Assembly (NCBI GenBank): GCA_016280525.1
Contig: JAEEGW010000360.1
Span: forward strand, 1-8,694
Origin: Clostridiales bacterium
GTDB lineage: Bacteria; Bacillota; Clostridia; Oscillospirales; CAG-272
Length of the DNA: 8,694 nucleotides
Direction of reading: 5' to 3'
Positions within the stretch are counted from its first letter, which is position 1; every line of letters starts with the position of its first letter. Of the stretch, positions 1 to 6,099 are shown one piece after another. The notes below the pieces were generated by a model, which saw nothing but the letters and a program-made list of their open reading frames with translations, made no database searches and had not been told where the DNA came from. The translations under genes and the position numbers were made by a program.

Positions 1-534
1 GCGGGCTGCGTTTTGTTTTTCGGCTCTATCATGCGCCGTTCAAGCGAAATCGAAATAGACGAGGACGTTGAAAAAGAGCTTGACGGATTTGAAGAAAAGG
101 CGCGTATGCACTTTGATCTGTACGACAGGGAGCTGCCGTATATCTCGACCGCCGTAATGGAAAGATACCATTATTACGACACGCCGTATATAAGGCGCGA
201 CAGACAGGGCGAATACAGAACGGACCACTATATGAAAAACGTGATTTTTTTTACGCAGGAAGGTCTGTGCGCCGCCTCCCGCACCGTGCATCTTATTGAC
301 GAGGGAACGGACGACGTGTTTTACAGTATAGCGTATAAAGACGTGACCGACGTAAAGCTGGAATTAAAGGATAAAACTTATATTATAAAGAAAAAAGAAG
401 TGACCGTTCCGTATTACGAGTTCAATATATACGGCAAAGACGGTTTGCTGTTTTCGTGCCAGACAAAGCGTGATTACGCCGTGGAATGTGCGATAGACGA
501 TATAAAAATGCTTGCGGAGAAGAGCAGAAAATGA
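1..534 (+). CDS. Membrane-linked protein of unknown function, 5' partial
   Basis: I do not recognise the family. The frame is open to the first base of the window. The first residues (AGCVLFFGSIM, then RRSSE) read like the end of a transmembrane helix followed by a basic cytoplasmic stop-transfer, so the true start probably lies upstream; the TTG at 13 and ATG at 31 are in frame but neither has a visible Shine-Dalgarno. After an acidic helical stretch (EIDEDVEKELDGFEEKA) comes about 130 residues of alternating beta-type segments ending in a helix (CAIDDIKMLAEKSRK). That pattern resembles a bacterial PH-like or YcxB-type domain, but this is fold-level inference only. The product is probably a cytoplasmic domain tethered to the membrane. 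Its stop codon overlaps the start of the next gene (ATGA at 531-534), so it is the upstream member of the four-gene run. It is certain to be coding given the coupling and length; the function is unknown. Confidence 0.75.
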   Translation, partial: AGCVLFFGSIMRRSSEIEIDEDVEKELDGFEEKARMHFDLYDRELPYISTAVMERYHYYDTPYIRRDRQGEYRTDHYMKNVIFFTQEGLCAASRTVHLIDEGTDDVFYSIAYKDVTDVKLELKDKTYIIKKKEVTVPYYEFNIYGKDGLLFSCQTKRDYAVECAIDDIKMLAEKSRK

Positions 535-1232
535 AAAAATTTACTCTGGCGTCGTTCAATATCGGCGCCGCTTCTAAAATGTATAACAAATACGATCAGC
601 GCGATCTTGAAGCGATAGCCGGCTTTATAAAAGACTGCGGCGCGGATATAGTCGCGCTGCAGGAGGTCGACTGCGGCTGCGACAGATCGGCGGGCGCGGA
701 TATGGCGGCGTATATTTCGGAGCGCGCGTTATATCCGTATTATCATTTCATAACCATAAGACCGTTTCAGAATGGGCTTTACGGTACGGCTATACTGAGC
801 AAATACCCGATAACCGATAAAGATACGATAAATTATAAGGTAAAAGCTGCAAAGCAGGGAACGTCGTGCGGGTATATCACCGTCGACCTTGACGGGCAGA
901 ACGTGACCGTTTTCAATACGCATCTGTCTTGTGAATCCGACGCGGCAAATCTTGATACGATGAACTGCCTTGATTATGAGCTGCGCGAGTATTACTGTGA
1001 GCGCGGCGGATTTTTATGCTGCGGAGATTTCAATACCTCGCCCGCGGTCATATCCGAAAACATAAAATGGCTGAGACTCGCAAACAAAGACCTTTATACG
1101 TACGCGGACAGAAGCATCGACAACGTTTTATATACGAAAAATTTCAGGATAAGCGACGTCAGAACAAAAGACGCGACGACAAATCTTATATCGGACCACA
1201 ATATGCTTTTATGCACGGTGACGGTTTTATGA
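531..1232 (+). CDS. EEP-family metal-dependent hydrolase (endonuclease/exonuclease/phosphatase)
   Basis: This is a 233-residue protein with the full set of EEP (DNase I-like) motifs in order: SFNIG with Asn10, LQEVD with metal ligand Glu45, a TAILSKYPI strand at 86-94, FNTHLS with His131, GDFNTSP with Asp166 and Asn168, and terminal SDH with Asp222 and the general-base His223. The family cleaves phosphodiester or phosphomonoester bonds with Mg2+; substrates range from nucleic acids to sphingomyelin and inositol phosphates, and nothing here decides among them. There is no signal peptide, so it acts in the cytoplasm. The ATG at 531 is chosen because the EEP domain begins immediately (MKKFTLASFN), GGAGA lies 10 bases upstream, and the start overlaps the previous stop as ATGA. 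An in-frame ATG at 486 would sit inside the upstream gene. About ten cysteines in 233 residues is high and suits an anaerobe. It ends in another ATGA overlap with the sulfatase gene. Confidence 0.9.
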   Translation: MKKFTLASFNIGAASKMYNKYDQRDLEAIAGFIKDCGADIVALQEVDCGCDRSAGADMAAYISERALYPYYHFITIRPFQNGLYGTAILSKYPITDKDTINYKVKAAKQGTSCGYITVDLDGQNVTVFNTHLSCESDAANLDTMNCLDYELREYYCERGGFLCCGDFNTSPAVISENIKWLRLANKDLYTYADRSIDNVLYTKNFRISDVRTKDATTNLISDHNMLLCTVTVL

Positions 1233-2587
1233 GACCGAATATTCTTTTTATCTGCGTCGACCAGCAGCGGCGCGACTGCTTGGGCTACACGAATGGCTAC
1301 CCGGTAAAAACGCCGAATATAGACAGACTTGCCGCCGGGGGCGTTGATTTTGAGCAGTCGTATACTCCAAACCCGATATGCGTCCCCGCGCGCCGCAGTA
1401 TGATATGCGGCAGGCGTCCCGAGCAGGTCGGAACGCTGTATAACTACGACCAGGGCATACCGTCCGCGCCGTTTTCACCGGACAATTACTCGTGGTCGCG
1501 TGATTTTCAAGCCGCGGGATACAAATGCGGCTATATAGGCGCCTGGCACGTCTCACAGCTGCCGCCTACGGAGTTCGGCTACGATGACTACGTATCCGTC
1601 CCGCAGCTTCATTTTCCGGATAAGACCGTATACAAAAACGGCTTTTTCGGCGACGTATGCTGTCTGCCGGTCGGACAGAGCGAAACGCACAGAACGGCGG
1701 ACGCCGCGATAGAGCTGATGAAAAAATACGGCGACGGATTTCAGATAAGAGTGAACTTTTCCGGTCCGCATCTGCCGTGCCGCCCGTCGGAGCCGTTTGC
1801 TTCAATGTATAAAGACGTCCCGTTCTGGCGCGCGTTTGGCGACGATCTGAAAAACAAGCCGTATATGCAGCGGCAAATGATACTCAACTGGAACAACGAA
1901 AAAACGGATGAAGAGGTTTTCCGCCGCACGCAAAGGCTCTATTTCGGCATGATCTCACAGATAGACGACGCGATAGGCAAAATGTTATCATACCTTGACG
2001 ACACCGGTCTGTCGGACAACACGGTCGTTATATACACGTCCGACCACGGCGATATGTGCGGAGAGCGGAGGATGCTTGACAAGCATTATATAATGTACGA
2101 TTCCGTAGTAAGAACGCCGTTTATAATAAAAATGCCGGGCGCATCTCATAAGACCGTGTCGGATATCGTTATAAACGCGCTTGATATAGTGCCGACGCTG
2201 CTTGATATCTGCGGACTTGAAAAGCCGGATGGCTTGCAGGGCGTGTCGCTATTGCCGTATCTGCTTGACGAAAAGCCGGAAAAGGTCAGAAAATACGCGC
2301 TTGTCACGTATAACGGCCAGCAGTTCGGACTTTATACCCAGAGAATGATAACAAACGGTCATATAAAATACGTCTGGAACTGCTCTGATATGGACGAGCT
2401 GTATTTTCTTGATTCCGACCCTGACGAGCTTGTAAACCGCGCAAACGATGAAGAACAAGAAGAGCTTTTACTTAAACTGCGCCGGGATCTGTCGGCGGAG
2501 CTTAAGGAAGCCGATGATTATACCATGAGATCGCCGTGGCTGTACGACACGCTTTATAACGGCAGAAAGGCGAAATATGAATTTTGA
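1229..2587 (+). CDS. Cytoplasmic Cys-type sulfatase (S1 / alkaline-phosphatase superfamily)
   Basis: This 452-residue sulfatase starts in the canonical way (MRPNILFICVDQQRRD, metal ligand Asp11). The signature CVPAR at 51-55 has Cys51 for conversion to formylglycine, plus Arg55. Further family motifs are GPHLPCRP with His181, SDHGD with Asp272 and His273, and Lys285 in LDKH. One key position differs: the usual GKWH motif reads GAWH (104-107), so the lysine that normally contacts the sulfate is Ala105 while His107 is kept. There is no signal peptide, so enzyme, substrate and maturase would be cytoplasmic; an anaerobe would use a radical-SAM anSME maturase, which is not in this window. The ATG at 1229 overlaps the EEP stop (ATGA) and fits the family N-terminus; in-frame starts at 1016 and 1211 lie inside the EEP gene. 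No good Shine-Dalgarno is visible, which suggests translational coupling. A phosphodiesterase or phosphonate hydrolase of the same superfamily is possible; the substrate is unknown. Confidence 0.9.
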   Translation: MRPNILFICVDQQRRDCLGYTNGYPVKTPNIDRLAAGGVDFEQSYTPNPICVPARRSMICGRRPEQVGTLYNYDQGIPSAPFSPDNYSWSRDFQAAGYKCGYIGAWHVSQLPPTEFGYDDYVSVPQLHFPDKTVYKNGFFGDVCCLPVGQSETHRTADAAIELMKKYGDGFQIRVNFSGPHLPCRPSEPFASMYKDVPFWRAFGDDLKNKPYMQRQMILNWNNEKTDEEVFRRTQRLYFGMISQIDDAIGKMLSYLDDTGLSDNTVVIYTSDHGDMCGERRMLDKHYIMYDSVVRTPFIIKMPGASHKTVSDIVINALDIVPTLLDICGLEKPDGLQGVSLLPYLLDEKPEKVRKYALVTYNGQQFGLYTQRMITNGHIKYVWNCSDMDELYFLDSDPDELVNRANDEEQEELLLKLRRDLSAELKEADDYTMRSPWLYDTLYNGRKAKYEF

Positions 2588-3944
2588 AAATACAGTCGCC
2601 GCGCTCTCCACGCCGTTCGGCAGAGGCGCGATAGCGATGATAAGGATGACGGGAGCGGACGCGGTGAAAATCGCGTCGGCGGTATTCAAGCCCAAAAACG
2701 GCAAAAACCTGTCCGAATTACCCACCGCGCACGCCGTTTACGGCGAATTCATATATGACGGCGGCGTTATAGACGACGGCGTCGTCACCGTTTACCGCGC
2801 GCCTAAATCCTATACGGGCGAGGATATGGCGGAGCTGTGCTGTCACGGCGGTATGCTCGTATCGTCGCTTGTTTTGCGCTCGCTTGTCGACGCCGGCGCC
2901 GCTTACGCGGAGGGCGGGGAATTCACAAAACGCGCGTTCATAAACGGCAAACTGCGCCTTACCTCCGCCGAGGCAATAATGGATATCATAGACGCGGAGA
3001 GCGTCGGCGCGCTGAAGTTAGCCGGCGGCGCTAACAGAGGACTTTTATCGGCTGAGGCAGAGAGCATATACAGCGAATTGAAGCATCTTATCGCGTCCGC
3101 ATACGCTTATATCGACTATCCGGACGAGGATATGACGGACGTATCCGTAAACGAGCTGAAAGACCGCATATCCGCGCTGATATCCCGCGCCGAAGAGCTG
3201 AAAGCCAGCTATAAGACCGGCTCCGCCGTGTGCGAGGGCGTGCGGACGGTAATCTGCGGCAGACCGAACGTCGGCAAATCCTCCGTTATGAATATGCTCA
3301 CGGGCGAACAGACGGCTATCGTTACGGAGATACCCGGCACTACGCGCGACGTGGTCACCGGCAGCATACTGTGCGGCCAGGTAAGGCTGAAACTTGCGGA
3401 CACCGCCGGCATCCGCGACACGACGGACACGGTTGAGGAGATAGGCGTTGCAAAAGCAAAGGAAACGCTCGGTAAAGCGCAGCTCGTCCTCGCCGTGTTC
3501 GACGGCTCAAAATCGCCGGACGGGGAAGAGAAGAAGCTTATAGAAGAGCTGAAAAAACTGAACGCCCCCGTCATCGCTGTTATAAACAAAAGCGATCTTG
3601 GTACAGGCGAAGCGTACGACGGCATATTTGAGCATACCGTCCATATAAGCGCGAAAAACGGAGAGGGAAAAGAAAAAATCGAGCAGACGGCGGAGAAGCT
3701 GTTTACCGGCGGCGCGATAGACTACGGCAAGCCGCACCTCATAAACGGCAGACAGTACGCGGAAACGGTCAGATTCATAAACTGCTGCAGATCAGCGCTC
3801 AATTCGCTTTGCTCCGGGCAGACTCAGGACATAGCCTGCTTTGATTTAGAGGAGGCGCTGTCCTCAATCGCCGGACTTGACGGACTTGAGGTCAAGGACG
3901 ACATAATAAACGAAATTTTTTCAAAGTTCTGCGTGGGAAAATAA
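2577..3944 (+). CDS. mnmE: tRNA modification GTPase MnmE (TrmE)
   Basis: MnmE works with MnmG to install the carboxymethylaminomethyl group on wobble uridine 34 of certain tRNAs, using methylene-tetrahydrofolate, FAD, GTP and potassium. The 455-residue length is normal. The N-terminal folate-binding domain has the family motif SYTGEDMAE (78-86) and a helical domain with YIDYPDED (178-185). The inserted G domain has G1 GRPNVGKS (228-235), GTTRD (254-258), DTAG (275-278), NKSD (337-340), and Glu287 at the place of the catalytic Glu282 of E. coli. The protein ends in FCVGK, a conservative variant of the CIGK tail that carries the essential cysteine (Cys452). The ATG at 2577 overlaps the sulfatase stop by 11 bases and has AAAGG six bases upstream. 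The common neighbours of mnmE (yidC, jag, mnmG) are not here: it follows a sulfatase gene and is followed by a surface protein with its own promoter. No terminator is visible after it. Confidence 0.97.
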   Translation: MNFENTVAALSTPFGRGAIAMIRMTGADAVKIASAVFKPKNGKNLSELPTAHAVYGEFIYDGGVIDDGVVTVYRAPKSYTGEDMAELCCHGGMLVSSLVLRSLVDAGAAYAEGGEFTKRAFINGKLRLTSAEAIMDIIDAESVGALKLAGGANRGLLSAEAESIYSELKHLIASAYAYIDYPDEDMTDVSVNELKDRISALISRAEELKASYKTGSAVCEGVRTVICGRPNVGKSSVMNMLTGEQTAIVTEIPGTTRDVVTGSILCGQVRLKLADTAGIRDTTDTVEEIGVAKAKETLGKAQLVLAVFDGSKSPDGEEKKLIEELKKLNAPVIAVINKSDLGTGEAYDGIFEHTVHISAKNGEGKEKIEQTAEKLFTGGAIDYGKPHLINGRQYAETVRFINCCRSALNSLCSGQTQDIACFDLEEALSSIAGLDGLEVKDDIINEIFSKFCVGK

Positions 3945-3955
3945 TTTAAATTTTT

Positions 3956-3977
3956 CACTTGACTTTTTAGACAAGTG
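3956..3977 (+). promoter_or_regulatory. Dyad (possible operator) over the -35 and spacer
   Basis: CACTTG at 3956-3961 and CAAGTG at 3972-3977 form a perfect 6-base inverted repeat with a 10-base gap. The left arm covers the first half of the -35 box and the right arm lies in the spacer, where a dimeric repressor would block polymerase. No T-run follows either arm, so it is not an intrinsic terminator. A chance dyad is possible in such a short AT-rich stretch. Confidence 0.35.
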
Positions 3978-3987
3978 GTATTATAAT
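3959..3987 (+). promoter_or_regulatory. Sigma-A promoter of the surface protein gene
   Basis: TTGACT at 3959-3964 and TATAAT at 3982-3987 are separated by exactly 17 bases, five of six and six of six matches to the housekeeping consensus. Transcription should begin near 3994, giving a leader of about 24 bases. GGAGG at 4004-4008, nine bases before the GTG at 4018, is the ribosome binding site and decides that start. The promoter lies in the 73-base gap after mnmE, so the downstream gene has its own strong promoter even if mnmE transcripts read through. Confidence 0.85.
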
Positions 3988-4017
3988 GATAAAAAAATTA
4001 AATGGAGGACATTTAAA

Positions 4018-5868
4018 GTGAAAAAAATCATAGCAATTGCAATTTGCGCGCTTATGATGCTTACCGCTGCCGTTCCCGTATTTGCGGGTCAGAACGACGA
4101 TGTTTTCAAAACTGCGACTCTTGATCTTTTAGTAGATCTTGACAGCTTTGACGAACAGAACGGCTTCCAGATGAGAGGCTTTGCAGTTTCTCCCGACGGC
4201 AAGTACGTTTACGGCGGCTTTTTACAGAACTACCGCCACGTCAGCAAAATAGACACGGCGACAGGCGAACATTTAGGCGAATACGCGCCTGAGATCGAAA
4301 TTGACGAATACGACGGCGTTGTTGCCAACAACAACTACCCCAAGGGACTTGCGGTAGACTGCAGAGGTTATCTGTTTGTAGGTATCACGCACGACGTTCC
4401 CAACACTTCCTATATCTCGATAGCCTGTGTTGATCCGACGGTAGATGAAGAAGGCTATATGAAAGAATTAGCCACAATTACCGAGGATATGGATACGGAC
4501 AGAGTCGGTATCAACGGTATCGCGGCGCAGAAGATAGGCGATAAGATCCTGCTTTACGTCGTTACCTGCTATCACAAAGACACTATCCGCTGCTACGACG
4601 TGACGGACGTTACCGATATCAAGCTTTACAGCGGCTTCGGCAACGGCGGTGTTGTTGACTATAACGAACTTACAGGTTCGCAGTCCGACCCCGGCTACAT
4701 CACGGTAGACGTTGACGGTTATATTTACATGTGCTACAAGCAGGACAACAGCGCCTATGATAAGGGCAGCCACGTCATGAAGATAGACAAAGACGGCAAG
4801 AGCATGGTAGACCAGGTAGAAGTCCGCGAGGCTTACGGTATCTGCACCGCCGGTGATTATCTGTTCGTATCCACGTACGACGGAGTTAAATCCAAGATAG
4901 TCGTGCTGAACAAAGCAGACCTTTCGTCCGTCGGCGAACTCGTATATGCAGATCAGTTCAGCTCGCTTTCCGGCTGCGGCTACGGCGGCGACTGCCTGTA
5001 CGTCGGCGACCACGGCGACGGCACGGCGTCCCTCCCCGGCTCAATACTCAAATCCAGCCCGTTGAATCTTACCCGCGACCCGAGAGAGACCGAGACCGAA
5101 GCTCAGCAGGAAATAAACACCAAAGAAACGGAAACAGAAGCAGAAGGCCCCGACATGAGCGGCGACCGTTTCGTGCTTTTAGACTTCACAAATCCGGAAG
5201 TTGTTTCCAAGATAGGAAACGGCAACAGCGTTGACCTTACGTATGACGAGGTCGAAGGGTGCCTCAAGATAACCGTAACAGGTGAAGACCCCTACTTCAC
5301 GCTTCCCATGAAGAAGGATCTGTATTTTGACGGCGACAAGTTCAACACCGTAGTTCTTACGTACAAGACCGACGTTGAATATGCGCAAGGTGAAGTTTTC
5401 TTTACAACGAAGGAATCAAGAGACCCGGCTGCAAACCACATCACCTACGATATGGAAGCGGCGGCGGAATACACCGATTTTGAAATAGACATGCGTGACG
5501 ACGATAACGGCAACTGGGTAGGTCAGATCAGATCCATAAGACTTGACCCGTCAACAGACGGAAGCGAAGATCAGGTATTCTTCTTAAAGCAGGTATCCGT
5601 CAAAGTCGGCGAAGAGATAGTCGAGACAGAGCCCGAGACGACCGCGGCGCCCGAAACCGAAACCGAGACCGAAGCCGAAGCGACCGAGACCGAGACCGAA
5701 AAATCCGGCGAAGAAACAAAGGGCGAAGAGACGAATAAAGCGACCGAGGATCCTAAGAAGGATGACAAGAAGAGCGGTTTCAATCCCTTGTTCGTAATCA
5801 TCCCCGTTGCGGCGGCCGCTGTTATAGCAGTTGTTGTTATAATCATAGTAAAATCCAAGAAGAAATAA
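4018..5868 (+). CDS. Exported, membrane-anchored beta-propeller protein with Thr/Glu linkers
   Basis: I do not recognise a named family. The 616-residue product starts with GTG and has a clear signal peptide: MKK, a hydrophobic core, and likely cleavage after VFA at residue 23. Residues about 30-350 carry repeated blade-like segments (GFAVSPDGKYVYGG at 54-67, GLAVDCRGYLFVG at 110-122, YITVDVDGYIYM at 227-238, GICTAGDYLFVS at 274-285, GYGGDCLYVGD at 321-331), typical of NHL/YncE-like beta-propellers. A Thr/Glu linker (355-378) leads to a second domain at 382-532, beta-rich and ending in W-x-G-x-I-x-x-IRLDP followed by VFFLKQVSVKV, like jelly-roll carbohydrate-binding domains of clostridial surface proteins. 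A long Thr/Glu and Lys/Glu stalk (535-587) precedes a membrane helix (590-611) and the tail KSKKK. No LPXTG motif is present, so it is held in the membrane, outside face. It is a single-gene unit with its own promoter and terminator. Binding of glycan or another wall ligand is inference; no catalytic residues are apparent. Confidence 0.85.
   Translation: MKKIIAIAICALMMLTAAVPVFAGQNDDVFKTATLDLLVDLDSFDEQNGFQMRGFAVSPDGKYVYGGFLQNYRHVSKIDTATGEHLGEYAPEIEIDEYDGVVANNNYPKGLAVDCRGYLFVGITHDVPNTSYISIACVDPTVDEEGYMKELATITEDMDTDRVGINGIAAQKIGDKILLYVVTCYHKDTIRCYDVTDVTDIKLYSGFGNGGVVDYNELTGSQSDPGYITVDVDGYIYMCYKQDNSAYDKGSHVMKIDKDGKSMVDQVEVREAYGICTAGDYLFVSTYDGVKSKIVVLNKADLSSVGELVYADQFSSLSGCGYGGDCLYVGDHGDGTASLPGSILKSSPLNLTRDPRETETEAQQEINTKETETEAEGPDMSGDRFVLLDFTNPEVVSKIGNGNSVDLTYDEVEGCLKITVTGEDPYFTLPMKKDLYFDGDKFNTVVLTYKTDVEYAQGEVFFTTKESRDPAANHITYDMEAAAEYTDFEIDMRDDDNGNWVGQIRSIRLDPSTDGSEDQVFFLKQVSVKVGEEIVETEPETTAAPETETETEAEATETETEKSGEETKGEETNKATEDPKKDDKKSGFNPLFVIIPVAAAAVIAVVVIIIVKSKKK
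5653..5700 (+). repeat. In-frame hexamer repeats encoding the Thr/Glu stalk
   Basis: Imperfect GAAACC/GAGACC hexamers encode alternating Glu and Thr, with one three-base slip in phase (GAA GCG ACC) near the middle. The 15-base string GAGACCGAGACCGAA at 5686-5700 also occurs at 5086-5100 in the first linker. Such tracts can change length by slippage without breaking the frame, so stalk length may vary between strains. Confidence 0.7.
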
Positions 5869-5880
5869 TATAAAACAATA

Positions 5881-5916
5881 AAAATCTCCGGCAGGTATCT
5901 GTCGGAGATTTTTTTT
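5881..5916 (+). terminator. Intrinsic terminator, probably bidirectional
   Basis: The arms at 5881-5894 and 5899-5912 pair over 14 bases with one G-T wobble, a 4-base GTAT loop and a run of T to 5916, just after the surface protein stop at 5868. Read on the minus strand the stem is followed by TTTTTATTGTTTT, so it could also stop transcripts from the convergent spoIIQ-like gene; there the wobble becomes an A/C mismatch and the stem is slightly weaker. Confidence 0.92.
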
Positions 5917-5926
5917 ATAATGCAGC

Positions 5927-6075
5927 CAATTCATGACGGCAATAAGCCGTCAATTCATCACGTAAATCTGTGTAAAGTACAAAATTTACAGTTTAGTCCG
6001 GGTGAATTGCCCTTCGGGCATGAATTGACTGACGTCGTGAATTGACTTTGTCATGAATTGTTCCTTCGGAACATT
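5927..6075. repeat. Array of mini-hairpins separated by TGAATTG words
   Basis: This non-coding stretch lies between two convergent genes. On the right, TGAATTG occurs at 6003, 6021, 6038 and 6054, and each word is followed by a different small palindrome: GCCC-TTC-GGGC, GAC-TGAC-GTC, GAC-TTT-GTC and GTTCC-TTC-GGAAC. Words share their last G with the palindrome and are spaced 18, 17 and 16 bases apart. On the left the complement CAATTCA occurs at 5927 and 5951, flanking GACGGC-AATAA-GCCGTC. The core 5961-6000 is AT-rich with GTAAAT at 5962-5967 and its complement ATTTAC at 5984-5989. The words change orientation across the core, giving a roughly inverted layout like a small non-autonomous palindromic repeat element. 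No ORF or transposase is inside it. Function unknown. Confidence 0.75.
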
Positions 6076-6099
6076 ATAAACGCATTTTACAAATCGGCT

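Noticed and set aside
1016..1228. Longer sulfatase start with 71 extra residues
   Set aside because: The extension is Arg/Lys-rich, lies wholly inside the EEP gene in another frame, and has no sulfatase-family match; the canonical N-terminus begins at the ATGA overlap.
3956..3990. Terminator for mnmE
   Set aside because: The dyad has only six base pairs and a 10-base loop and is not followed by a T-run; it overlaps a near-consensus promoter instead.
4468..5013. 181-residue open frame on the minus strand inside the surface protein gene
   Set aside because: It is Val/Ala-rich with no motif or ribosome binding site, and the plus-strand frame has clear signal peptide and domain structure.
5770..5868. 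Sortase (LPXTG) anchor on the surface protein
   Set aside because: The hydrophobic helix and basic tail look like a sortase tail, but there is no LPXTG or close variant before the helix; the sequence there is KKSGFNPLF.
5927..6060. CRISPR-like array of repeated words
   Set aside because: The repeat is only 7 bases, the inserts are about 9-17 bases and self-complementary, and the words occur in both orientations. No cas genes are nearby.
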